Part shown: one piece after another, positions 34,556 to 42,227 of the stretch
Layout of the letters: each line of letters starts with the position of its first letter
Numbering within the stretch: the stretch's first letter is position 1
From: Balneola sp.
GTDB lineage: Bacteria > Bacteroidota > Rhodothermia > Balneolales > Balneolaceae
Assembly (NCBI GenBank): GCA_028284195.1
Contig: JANQSE010000006.1
Span: forward strand, 496,001-560,000
Direction of reading: 5' to 3'
DNA length: 64,000 bases
Program-made: the position numbers and the translations under genes
Notes under the pieces: model-generated
The model's database searches: none
Seen by the model: the letters and a program-made list of their open reading frames with translations, nothing else
What the model was told of the DNA's origin: nothing

Positions 34556-36150
34556 TCAACCACTAAAATTTTGCCGTTAACGGTTCTATTCGGTGTTTGT
34601 ATTATGTATATGTATGGTGCGTTAGCAACTTTTCGTCCCTCATTGTCAACACCATCCCAAACGGCTTCGTAAGTTCCTGCCGGGAAGTTTTCATTCTTGA
34701 TATCCCGAACCAGATTCATTCCAAAATCAAATACACGGATGTTTACATTCCCGGCTTGTTTAAGCTCAAATTTTATCCGTACTAGTTCATGCAATGCAGG
34801 TGAGAATGGATTGGGGTAGGCATAGGTGTTAACAGATTTTGCATCCGGTTCAAACACATTTCCGCCTGAAAGTGGAAAATCAACCCGTGTGATCTCCCAT
34901 GTTTCTCCCAGATCATCAGTTGAAATAATGCCATCATCTGTTCCAACCCATAGGCGGTCATCCGAAGCGGCAACTGATAAAAACTCTGTATTCTCTTTTA
35001 AAAAAGTATTTGAACTTTTTATTTGAGGAAATTTGCTCCAGCTTAATCCATTATTGAACGAAACAAACAGGCCATTATCACCAGCTGCAAAAATTCCTCC
35101 GTCTTTAAACCCGATACTATTAATTTTTTCGCCAATAAGATGTTGACTAAATGAGCTTCCATTATTGTTGGTTGAAACGATACCAAATTGTTCGCCTGCT
35201 CCGGGGTCAATCACCCAATTGGTCATCCATACAGAGCCATTTACCGGATCTTCTTCAATTTCTATAACCCAGTTACCAAGCAAGCCGTCGTTTGTATTTT
35301 CAAATACGATATGCTTCCAGGAAATGCTGTCTATACTTGTTGTAACCGCATCTACTGATATGTTTACTCCATTAGCTGACCCATACCAAACCTGGCCGTT
35401 AGTATCGATATGCAAACCAAACCCACGAAGGTTAAAATCACCCCGTACATCAAAACGATTAATTGTTTGCCCTTGATATGTGGAATTCCAGGTGTAGGTA
35501 TTTTCCGGTACCAAATCACGCACACCAACAGGTGGTACTATCACTTTTTGCCAGCTTTCGCCGCCATCAATACTGCGTATTAACCCTGAACTGAACGCAG
35601 CCGCAAATATAGTATCACCTTGTATCTGAATATCGTAAGGAGGCGATTGTTGAGATACAGTATTTCTGATTCGAAAATATTGCATTCCTCCATACATAAA
35701 TTGAATATCACAGTCGCCTGTGTAAGGCAGGGTGGTGTCATCGCAGTTTTCAGGAGGCTGTTCATCTAATGGGAATTCTTTGAACTCCCAATTTATCCCG
35801 TTGTCATCAGAGGTATAAAATCCAAAACCGGATGGTATGCTTTCACCATCTAAATCAAAGGTGAACCCAAGCCCAACGGCGATTCTTGGGCCATCGCTAT
35901 CAATAGAGAAAACCCTGGCTGCCGAATTAGTAATACTATCAATCCCATTGGGTTGAAGCCACTCCAATCCGTTATTCACATTAAAATTAAGAGCGGGACT
36001 TATCCAAACAGTGTCACCAATAGCAAAAAGGTTAGAAACACCATTTTGTCGAATAGAATTAAAGCGAGAATCAACCGGATATACCGTTTGAGATAGCACC
36101 GGAGTTGAAAAAACAGCAATTATAGAAAAAAGCCCAAATAATCTATTCAT
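34552..36150 (-). CDS. Secreted beta-propeller protein with C-terminal sorting (T9SS type A/FlgD-like) domain
   Basis: Signal peptide at 1-20. Residues 30-430 hold repeated BNR/sortilin-like blades: 'YTSDDNGINWEFKEF', 'LIRSIDGGESWQKV', 'VSTNNNGSSFSQHL', 'FVSFNNGLSWSKF', 'ISTDDLGETWEI' (the S-x-D-x-G-x-x-W Asp-box pattern). The last 85 residues are a FlgD-Ig/CTD-type sorting module, opening with 'TYAYPNPFSPAL' and ending 'YIYIIQTPNRTVNGKILVVE'. This is the design of a type IX secretion substrate anchored at the cell surface. It overlaps the lipoprotein gene upstream by 8 bp and the PorV-like gene by four. Confidence 0.83.
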   Translation of the reverse strand: MNRLFGLFSIIAVFSTPVLSQTVYPVDSRFNSIRQNGVSNLFAIGDTVWISPALNFNVNNGLEWLQPNGIDSITNSAARVFSIDSDGPRIAVGLGFTFDLDGESIPSGFGFYTSDDNGINWEFKEFPLDEQPPENCDDTTLPYTGDCDIQFMYGGMQYFRIRNTVSQQSPPYDIQIQGDTIFAAAFSSGLIRSIDGGESWQKVIVPPVGVRDLVPENTYTWNSTYQGQTINRFDVRGDFNLRGFGLHIDTNGQVWYGSANGVNISVDAVTTSIDSISWKHIVFENTNDGLLGNWVIEIEEDPVNGSVWMTNWVIDPGAGEQFGIVSTNNNGSSFSQHLIGEKINSIGFKDGGIFAAGDNGLFVSFNNGLSWSKFPQIKSSNTFLKENTEFLSVAASDDRLWVGTDDGIISTDDLGETWEITRVDFPLSGGNVFEPDAKSVNTYAYPNPFSPALHELVRIKFELKQAGNVNIRVFDFGMNLVRDIKNENFPAGTYEAVWDGVDNEGRKVANAPYIYIIQTPNRTVNGKILVVE

Positions 36151-36952
36151 TGTTCACCAGGTTAAATGGGGTTTCAAGTGTATCGCTGCTTAATCCCGAT
36201 TTATCGATAGCCCAGTAAATGACTGTTCTGTTGTTTGGTGTATTGGAACTGTTGATCGAAAAAGTTCTTGTAAAAACAGAATCGGAAGGGGTTTGATCAC
36301 CGCTTGAGGCAGATCCGTCATCAAATAATTCAAAAGGGTCAGAATTTAATAACGAACCATCCTGATTTCTGAAATTTAAAAGTACCCGGTCTATATTTCC
36401 CTGTCCATCAATATCTCTGACTTTAGCTGTAAAAAGAGCGGTTACCGTTGCAGAACCGGAAGGAATTTCTATTTCCTGTGGATTACCAACTTCCAGAATT
36501 TCGGGAGCATTTATGGGTACTCCCATTTGGTTTATTATTGATTGTGCATAATTAGCATTGCTGCCATCTAAAGCCGGAGTAACAACTACGGTATAGGTGG
36601 CAAATTTGATAGTATTGGTAGAAATTTGAAGCTCACCTGAAAACATGTTTCCTGGCTGAGATATAGCCAACGAACCTTGAAAAGAAGGAAGATCTTCGTC
36701 ATCTACAAAAACAGAATAGTTCGGAGTATTTCCATCTCTGAAGTTGAGTCCTTGTACAGAAATATTGAAAGTTATTGTAGTGTCTTTTTGCCCATCATTA
36801 ACCGGGTTAAAAGAGATAGAAGATGGAGAAACTGTGAGATTTTGTACAAAGGGTTTTGCCTCATCAAAATCAGTAGGAGACAGAGAAGAGTCGCATGAAT
36901 ACGTAAAAAGAGAAGCTATAAAAACAACCAGAAAAAAATAGAGTAAATGCAA
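36143..36952 (-). CDS. Lipoprotein with Ig-like repeats, first gene of the surface locus
   Basis: Signal peptidase II-type N-terminus: hydrophobic stretch then lipobox 'LFTYSC' with Cys at residue 20, followed by an acidic start 'DSSLSPTDFDEAKPF'. The 249 remaining residues look like two or three Ig-like beta domains ('SFNPVNDGQKDTTITFNISV', 'SATVTALFTAKVRDIDGQGN') similar to other Bacteroidota surface lipoproteins with no known function. The TTG start has no strong competitor. It leads the minus-strand operon; the 173 bp upstream are shared with the divergent trp promoter. Confidence 0.75.
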   Translation of the reverse strand: MHLLYFFLVVFIASLFTYSCDSSLSPTDFDEAKPFVQNLTVSPSSISFNPVNDGQKDTTITFNISVQGLNFRDGNTPNYSVFVDDEDLPSFQGSLAISQPGNMFSGELQISTNTIKFATYTVVVTPALDGSNANYAQSIINQMGVPINAPEILEVGNPQEIEIPSGSATVTALFTAKVRDIDGQGNIDRVLLNFRNQDGSLLNSDPFELFDDGSASSGDQTPSDSVFTRTFSINSSNTPNNRTVIYWAIDKSGLSSDTLETPFNLVNNE

Positions 36953-37087
36953 AAAATCGCTTATTAAAAATTCGGATGATAGTTTTGTAACGATATAGAA
37001 TAGGCGATGTTTTTTTGGTTCTTTGAAATATTATGGATTCAACGATTATATAGCAATACAAATTTTAGGGTAAAAGTAAGTCTTGAA

Positions 37088-37118
37088 TTGCTATTAAATT
37101 TTTGCGCTACTATATTCG
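37088..37118 (+). promoter_or_regulatory. Candidate promoter of the trp operon
   Basis: TTG at 37088-37090, 20 bases, then TATATTCG at 37111-37118, one mismatch from TAnnTTTG and with the same spacing as at 20061 and 4808. It implies a transcription start very close to the leader-peptide ATG at 37126. TAAATTTTTG at 37095 is an alternative -7 box giving a longer leader. Confidence 0.4.
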
Positions 37119-37125
37119 TGCCGAA

Positions 37126-37197
37126 ATGAAAAACACACAACTACATAACACTTCGTGGTGGCCTAATGCTTATATAAGCAGTGGGGTCGTTGTGTAA
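37126..37197 (+). CDS. trpL: trp operon leader peptide (attenuation control)
   Basis: A 23-codon frame, too short for standard gene calling, begins MKNTQLHNTS and then has two adjacent Trp codons (TGG TGG at 37156-37161), ending in Val-Val-Val-TAA. Tandem Trp codons, location 168 bp before trpE and the RNA structures immediately downstream are the textbook arrangement of a trp leader peptide. Ribosome stalling at these codons when charged Trp-tRNA is scarce would free the antiterminator strand. There is no clear Shine-Dalgarno sequence, as is usual in this group. Confidence 0.9.
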   Translation: MKNTQLHNTSWWPNAYISSGVVV

Positions 37198-37226
37198 AAG
37201 ATTTTGTATTAAATACATACCCACTG
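37162..37226 (+). promoter_or_regulatory. trp attenuator: 1:2 hairpin and 2:3 antiterminator
   Basis: Immediately after the Trp codons, 37162-37171 can pair with 37176-37185 (CCTAATGCTT with AAGCAGTGGG; one mismatch and one G-T pair, loop ATAT). Segment 2 of that hairpin, CAGTGGG at 37179-37185, is also a perfect complement of CCCACTG at 37220-37226, the 5' arm of the terminator. The two pairings exclude each other. A ribosome stalled at the Trp codons covers segment 1, so segments 2 and 3 pair and the terminator cannot form. Confidence 0.85.
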
Positions 37227-37253
37227 TTCCTTTGGAAGAGTGGGTTTTTTTTT
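37220..37253 (+). terminator. Intrinsic terminator of the trp attenuator
   Basis: An 11-bp stem (CCCACTGTTCC, 37220-37230, with GGAAGAGTGGG, 37234-37244; one G-G mismatch), a TTT loop and nine T residues at 37245-37253. It lies between the leader peptide and trpE, where a constitutive terminator would silence the operon, so it must be conditional. Confidence 0.92.
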
Positions 37254-37280
37254 GACTTTAACTTTTGATTAACTATAAAT

Positions 37281-37356
37281 GTCATCCTGAAGCTACTGCT
37301 GAAGGATCTTCACAACGTAAAAGAAGTGCGGATTCTTCGCTTTCGCTCAGAATGAC
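37281..37356. repeat. REP-like palindromic element, copy 1 (before trpE)
   Basis: A 76-bp element with inverted ends (GTCATCCTGA ... TCAGAATGAC) and internal GAAGGATCTTC-type segments. Its reverse complement matches 44107-44181 almost throughout: shared blocks include GTCATTCTGAGCG, AGCGAAGAA, AGATCCTTC, GCAG and TCAGGATGAC. It ends 9 bp before the trpE ATG and so sits between the attenuator and the first structural gene. Such extragenic palindromes are usually spread by RAYT transposases or are non-autonomous; no transposase is in the window. Confidence 0.85.
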
Positions 37357-37365
37357 AAGTCTTTT

Positions 37366-38826
37366 ATGAACAAAGAACAATTTTTAGAGCTTAGTAAATC
37401 ATATACAGCGGTTCCGGTGTACAAACGCTTGCTGGCCGATGTTCTGACTCCGGTTTCATTATTTATGAATATCCGTGAAGACGCAGAGAATCCGTTTCTG
37501 CTTGAATCGGTAGAAGGAGGAGAGCAATTAGCGAGGTATTCATTTATTGGCCGGAATCCATACCAGAAGCTGATATTTGATGGAGAGAATACTGTACTGA
37601 AGTCAAAGGCAACTAGCGTTCAAATTGATCAGCCTTATTTTGATGAGCTTAAAGCACAGACAACAAAATATACAGAGCCGCATTTACTGGAATTGCCTCG
37701 TTTAACCGGTGGAGCTGTAGGGTTTTCGGCTTATGATACATTCCGGCTTGTAGAAGATCTTCCAAATGTTCCTGATGATGATCTGCATTTACCAGAAGCC
37801 GTATGGGGATTCTATGATCAGATTTTTGCTTTTGACCATGTAAAGCACCAGATTATATTGATTAAAACAGTTTTCATCGATGATGAAACTGATATCGAAG
37901 TGGCATATGAACACGCTTTAGAAACTTTATCCGAAATGGAAGAAGCAGCGATGAGTGGAAATATGAAAAGAAGAGATTTTAATATAGATACCAAATCTCT
38001 TTCTAGTAATATTGAGAAAGCCCGTTTTACTTCGATGGTAGAAAAAGCCAAGGATTATATTTACGAAGGAGACATTTTCCAGGTAGTACTATCTCAGCGA
38101 TTCGAGGCCACGATGCATGGAGATGCTTTTATGCTTTACCGAGCTTTGCGAATGGTAAATCCTTCTCCATATCTGTTCTTCCTTGATTTCGATGGTTTCC
38201 AGCTGGTAGGTTCTTCTCCTGAAGTTCTTGTGCGGGTACAGGATTCAGAGGTTAGAGTACTTCCAATAGCCGGAACACGCCCCAGGGGGAAAACTCACGA
38301 AGAGGATCTGGAGTTGGAATCTGATTTAAAGTCTGACCCTAAAGAAGTTGCTGAACATATCATGTTGGTTGATCTGGGTCGAAACGATCTCTCAAGGGTA
38401 TCGAAACCTGGAACAGTAAAGTTGGAAAGAAATCAGGTTATAGAACGATATTCGCATGTAATGCACATTGTAAGTGATGTTGTAGGGGAGATTTCGAATG
38501 ACAAAACATCGGTGGATGCATTGATGCAGTGTTTCCCTGCCGGTACGGTGAGCGGCGCGCCAAAAATACGGGCTATGGAAATAATTGATGAACTGGAGCC
38601 TGTTAAACGGGGTATTTATGCCGGAGCAGTAGGTTATTTCGACTTTTCGGGAAATATGGATACATGTATTGCTATACGTACGATGGTTGTTACGGATAAC
38701 AAAGTTTATATTCAGGCCGGCGCGGGTATAGTAGCGGATAGTGATCCGGTTAAAGAATTTGAAGAAACACAAAATAAAGCGGGTGCGCTAATACAGGCAC
38801 TTAGCATAGCACTTAATATAGAATGA
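37366..38826 (+). CDS. trpE: Anthranilate synthase component I
   Basis: Converts chorismate and ammonia to anthranilate. The feedback-inhibition motif 'LLES' is present in 'NPFLLESVEGGEQLARYSFIG' (about residue 43), suggesting Trp inhibits the enzyme. The chorismate-binding domain covers about 215-480, with 'IFQVVLSQRFE', 'LVGSSPEVLVR', 'IAGTRPRGK' and 'CFPAGTVSGAPKIRAMEI' (about 387). The length of 486 residues is typical. The ATG follows the REP-like element by 9 bp, leaving little room for a ribosome-binding site. Overlaps trpS by four bases. Confidence 0.97.
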   Translation: MNKEQFLELSKSYTAVPVYKRLLADVLTPVSLFMNIREDAENPFLLESVEGGEQLARYSFIGRNPYQKLIFDGENTVLKSKATSVQIDQPYFDELKAQTTKYTEPHLLELPRLTGGAVGFSAYDTFRLVEDLPNVPDDDLHLPEAVWGFYDQIFAFDHVKHQIILIKTVFIDDETDIEVAYEHALETLSEMEEAAMSGNMKRRDFNIDTKSLSSNIEKARFTSMVEKAKDYIYEGDIFQVVLSQRFEATMHGDAFMLYRALRMVNPSPYLFFLDFDGFQLVGSSPEVLVRVQDSEVRVLPIAGTRPRGKTHEEDLELESDLKSDPKEVAEHIMLVDLGRNDLSRVSKPGTVKLERNQVIERYSHVMHIVSDVVGEISNDKTSVDALMQCFPAGTVSGAPKIRAMEIIDELEPVKRGIYAGAVGYFDFSGNMDTCIAIRTMVVTDNKVYIQAGAGIVADSDPVKEFEETQNKAGALIQALSIALNIE

Positions 38827-39809
38827 GTAGAAAAACGATCCTTTCAGGCATTCAGCCATCCGGAAAGCTTCATATAGGTAACTATTTTGGAGCAATGAGG
38901 CAGCATATTCAAATGCAGGAAGAAGATGCCGACTCTTATTACTTCATAGCCAATTATCATTCGCTTACTTCTTTAAATGATGGTAAGCAGTTGTATCAGA
39001 ATACGATTGATGTGACTTTGGATTATCTGGCGCTGGGATTAGATCCAGATAAAGCGGTATTCTTTGCACAGTCAGATGTTCCTCAGGTAACAGAACTGGC
39101 CTGGATGTTAGGTACTTTGTGTCCTGTGAGTTTGATGGAAAAAGGAGTTTCCTACAAAGATAAAATTGCTGCGGGGCTTAGTCCTAACGTCGGTTTGTTT
39201 ACCTACCCAATTCTACAGGCTGCCGATATTCTTATTTACCATTCTGATATAGTTCCAGTTGGTGAGGATCAAAAGCAGAACATTGAAATAGCCAGGGATT
39301 TAGCAGGTAAATTTAATCGGGCTTATAACGGGGAATACCTCAGAATACCTGAAGATCATATTTTAAAGTCAGTTGCTGTTGTTCCGGGAACTGATGGGCG
39401 AAAAATGAGCAAGAGCTATGGAAATATCATTCCGCTGTTTGAGGAAGGAAAAGCCTTAAAGAAGATCATCATGTCAGTACAAACCGATTCAAAGGGGCTT
39501 GAAGAGCCTAAAGACCCTGATTCTGATAACGTTTTTGCACTTATTAAGCTTTTTGCATCTGATGAAAAGCAAAAAGAAATAGCCGATCAATACAGAGCAG
39601 GAGGTTTTGGTTACGGTCATGCCAAATTAGAGCTTCTGTCACTTGTTGAGAGCTATTTTGAAGAAGCCAGAGAAAAGCGACGGAATCTTGAAAAAGACAT
39701 CAACTATGTAAAAGACGTGCTCAGAGAGGGTGGTGGAAAGGCCAGAGAGTGCGCAGAATCTGTGATGGAGCCGATCAGAGAAGTTACAGGTATTATCAGG
39801 AGTTTTTGA
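38823..39809 (+). CDS. trpS: Tryptophanyl-tRNA synthetase
   Basis: Class I aminoacyl-tRNA synthetase that charges tRNA-Trp. The HIGH-type motif is 'PSGKLHIGNYFGA' (residues 12-24) and the KMSKS loop is 'GRKMSKSYGN' (about 196). The length of 328 residues is normal. It is placed inside the trp operon, overlapping trpE by ATGA and trpG by TGATG, so it is under the same attenuator that senses its own product, charged tRNA-Trp. No second trpS can be assessed from this window. Confidence 0.97.
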   Translation: MSRKTILSGIQPSGKLHIGNYFGAMRQHIQMQEEDADSYYFIANYHSLTSLNDGKQLYQNTIDVTLDYLALGLDPDKAVFFAQSDVPQVTELAWMLGTLCPVSLMEKGVSYKDKIAAGLSPNVGLFTYPILQAADILIYHSDIVPVGEDQKQNIEIARDLAGKFNRAYNGEYLRIPEDHILKSVAVVPGTDGRKMSKSYGNIIPLFEEGKALKKIIMSVQTDSKGLEEPKDPDSDNVFALIKLFASDEKQKEIADQYRAGGFGYGHAKLELLSLVESYFEEAREKRRNLEKDINYVKDVLREGGGKARECAESVMEPIREVTGIIRSF

Positions 39810-40369
39810 TGGTTTTAATAATTGATAACTATGATTCTTTCACTTACAATCTCGTTCATCTGGTGGCAGCTGTTACCGATGACTACAAAGTTATCCGTAA
39901 TGATGAACTGACCCTCGAAGAAATCAGGGAAATAAATCCGTCAAAGATTCTAATATCTCCTGGCCCGGGTCGGCCGAATGATGCCGGAATAAGTAAAGAG
40001 GTGATCTCCGAGTTAGGTAAATCCACTCCGATTTTAGGAGTGTGCTTAGGACATCAGGCGATTGGAGAAGTGTTTGGAGCTAAAGTTAGCTACGCTCCTA
40101 AACTTATGCACGGCAAAGTTTCGCGGGTTTTACATGATGGAGAAAGTGTATTCATGGACGTGGAACAAAATTGTATTGCAACAAGGTATCATTCCCTGGT
40201 GTTAGCACCAGACTCCATTCCTGATATACTGGAGGTTACAGCTACTTCCGAAGAAGTAATCATGGGTGTAAGGCACAAAGAATACCCAATTGAAGGAATT
40301 CAGTTCCATCCGGAAAGTATTCTAACCACAGAAGGCCCAAAGATGATTAAAAACTGGTTGGAGCAATAA
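39809..40369 (+). CDS. trpG: Anthranilate synthase component II (glutamine amidotransferase)
   Basis: Supplies ammonia to TrpE by hydrolysing glutamine. The class I amidotransferase triad is visible: Cys in 'GVCLGHQAIGEVFGA' (about residue 78), His and Glu in 'IQFHPESILT' (about 165). The start is ATG 39809, in TGATG with the trpS stop, giving 'MVLIIDNYDSFTYNL', the standard beginning; the frame is open 20 codons further upstream but that sequence is trpS. 186 residues, a stand-alone TrpG not fused to TrpD. Confidence 0.96.
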   Translation: MVLIIDNYDSFTYNLVHLVAAVTDDYKVIRNDELTLEEIREINPSKILISPGPGRPNDAGISKEVISELGKSTPILGVCLGHQAIGEVFGAKVSYAPKLMHGKVSRVLHDGESVFMDVEQNCIATRYHSLVLAPDSIPDILEVTATSEEVIMGVRHKEYPIEGIQFHPESILTTEGPKMIKNWLEQ

Positions 40370-41409
40370 TGACATTCAAAAATATCTTAAATAAGCTTTC
40401 TTTTTCAGAAGATTTAACGGAGATCGAAGCAGGTTGGGCTCTCACTCAGATCATGGAAGGGGAAGTACCGGAAGAGCAAATCGCTTCTTTCCTTACAGCA
40501 TTGAGGATTAAAGGAGAAACGGTAACGGAATTAACCTCTTTTGTGAAAGTGATGCGTGAAAAATCTGTCAAAGTTGATGTTGATGTTACCAATGCCATTG
40601 ATTTGGTCGGGACAGGGGGCGATAAATCCGGAACTTTTAATATTTCAACGGCAGCTACATTTGTGGTAGCAGGAGCTGGTGTTCCTGTTATAAAGCATGG
40701 TAATCGCAGTGCTTCAAGTAAATGTGGTAGTGCAGATGTTTTGGAGTATCTTGGAGCAGCTATTGAGCTTGGTAAAGAAGGTGTAGAACAGGTTTATAAT
40801 GAGGTTGGGATGGCTTTTATGTTCGCTCCGATGTTTCATCCTGCTATGAAATATGTAATGCCAACAAGAAGATCACTTGGTTTCAGAACGTTCTTCAATA
40901 TTCTGGGACCTATGTCAAACCCGGCTGGTGTACAGAAATATGTAATAGGTGCTTTTGATGTGGATGTTGCTTCAAAAATGGCATCAATTCTCGCTAATCT
41001 CGATACAAAATTTGCCTACACTTTTCATGCAGAAGACGGGTTAGACGAAGTGAGCATAACCGGAGAATCTACAGTGTTCGAACTGGCGAATCAATCAGTG
41101 TCTGATTCCTACCGCTTTGACCCGGAATCAATTGGCTTTAAAAAGTACACAATGGATGAGTTGATGGGCGATGATGCTGAGAAGAATGCTTTCATTCTGA
41201 AAAGCATTCTTGCTAACACATCTACTGAAGCACAAAAAGATATCGTACTCATAAATGCTGCTTTTGCAATTCATGCTTCCGGAATGGTTGATTCCTTGGA
41301 AGAAGCAAAAAAGAAAGCGACATACAGTCTTGAAAGTGGCAAAGCAAAAGAAGTGCTCAACAACTTCATTGATACAACTAATGATGCTAAGGGAGTGTTA
41401 AAACACTGA
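40369..41409 (+). CDS. trpD: Anthranilate phosphoribosyltransferase
   Basis: Transfers phosphoribose from PRPP to anthranilate. The PRPP-binding 'DLVGTGGDKSGTFNIST' (about residues 77-93), 'VIKHGNRSASSKCGSADVLE' (about 107) and the later 'FMFAPMFHPAMKYVMPTRRS' region are standard. The length of 346 residues is typical. One-base TAATG overlap with trpG and TGATG with trpC. Confidence 0.97.
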   Translation: MTFKNILNKLSFSEDLTEIEAGWALTQIMEGEVPEEQIASFLTALRIKGETVTELTSFVKVMREKSVKVDVDVTNAIDLVGTGGDKSGTFNISTAATFVVAGAGVPVIKHGNRSASSKCGSADVLEYLGAAIELGKEGVEQVYNEVGMAFMFAPMFHPAMKYVMPTRRSLGFRTFFNILGPMSNPAGVQKYVIGAFDVDVASKMASILANLDTKFAYTFHAEDGLDEVSITGESTVFELANQSVSDSYRFDPESIGFKKYTMDELMGDDAEKNAFILKSILANTSTEAQKDIVLINAAFAIHASGMVDSLEEAKKKATYSLESGKAKEVLNNFIDTTNDAKGVLKH

Positions 41410-42227
41410 TGAGTACAATTCTGGACCAAATAGTTAAGCAAACCCTTGAAGACCTTTCTTCCCGAAAAAAGGAGATTAGTTTTAACGACCTGCATTCGTT
41501 AGAAGGTTTCGAAAAACAACGCATTGATTTTAAGAGCGCTTTGCAAAAGGAAAATACGGTTTCAATTATTGCAGAGGTAAAGAAAGGTTCTCCTTCAAAG
41601 GGGGTGATTCGGGAAGACTTTAATCCGATGGATATTGCGCTGAGTTATGAAGATGGAGGAGCCTCTGCAATTTCTGTATTAACCGATAAACCTTTTTTCA
41701 TGGGTGATCTGGATTATCTGAACTCTATTTCTAAACGAGTTCAACTTCCACTGCTCAGGAAAGATTTTATAGTAGATCCATTCCAGATCAAAGAAGCGAG
41801 AGCTTATGGTGCTGATGCAGTACTCATTATTGTTGCGATAACAGAAGGGAATCAATTGGATGAACTGCTTGCTGCTGCGAAAGAATTCGGTTTATCAGCA
41901 TTGGTTGAGTGTTATGATGAGCATGATTTTGATCGACTTGATTTCTCAAAAGTTGACATTCTTGGTGTGAATAACAGAGATCTTAAAAACTTTGAGGTTG
42001 ATGTACATCGGGGAATAAACATTCTTCAAAGAGCTCCGGAAGGAACCGTGCTGGTTTCTGAAAGCGGATTAGCATCCGGAAAAGATCTGGCTTTGCTACA
42101 AAAAGAAGGTATACACTCTGCCTTGATTGGAGAGTATTTTATGAGGCAAGTAGATCCTGGATTAGCAGTTCGGTCTCTGCTGGAATCATTCGAAGAACAA
42201 TTTGATGGGGATGTCGAAAATGCATGA
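41409..42227 (+). CDS. trpC: Indole-3-glycerol phosphate synthase
   Basis: Closes the indole ring from CdRP. TIM-barrel motifs: catalytic Lys in 'IIAEVKKGSPSKG' (about residue 54), 'LLRKDFIVDPFQI' (about 115), 'LVECYDEHDF' (about 165), 'LGVNNRDLKNFEVD' (about 184) and 'VSESGLASGKDLALLQ' (about 217). 272 residues, a single-function enzyme with trpF as a separate gene. Start overlaps the trpD stop (TGATG). Confidence 0.97.
   Translation: MSTILDQIVKQTLEDLSSRKKEISFNDLHSLEGFEKQRIDFKSALQKENTVSIIAEVKKGSPSKGVIREDFNPMDIALSYEDGGASAISVLTDKPFFMGDLDYLNSISKRVQLPLLRKDFIVDPFQIKEARAYGADAVLIIVAITEGNQLDELLAAAKEFGLSALVECYDEHDFDRLDFSKVDILGVNNRDLKNFEVDVHRGINILQRAPEGTVLVSESGLASGKDLALLQKEGIHSALIGEYFMRQVDPGLAVRSLLESFEEQFDGDVENA

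Noticed and set aside
37088-37365. T-box or TRAP-type control of the trp operon
   Set aside because: No T-box sequence or specifier-loop layout and no run of NAG triplets; the Trp-codon leader and alternative hairpins explain the region.
39749-39808. Upstream extension of trpG by 20 codons
   Set aside because: It lies wholly inside trpS; the family starts at 'MVLIIDNYDSF', with a TGATG overlap.
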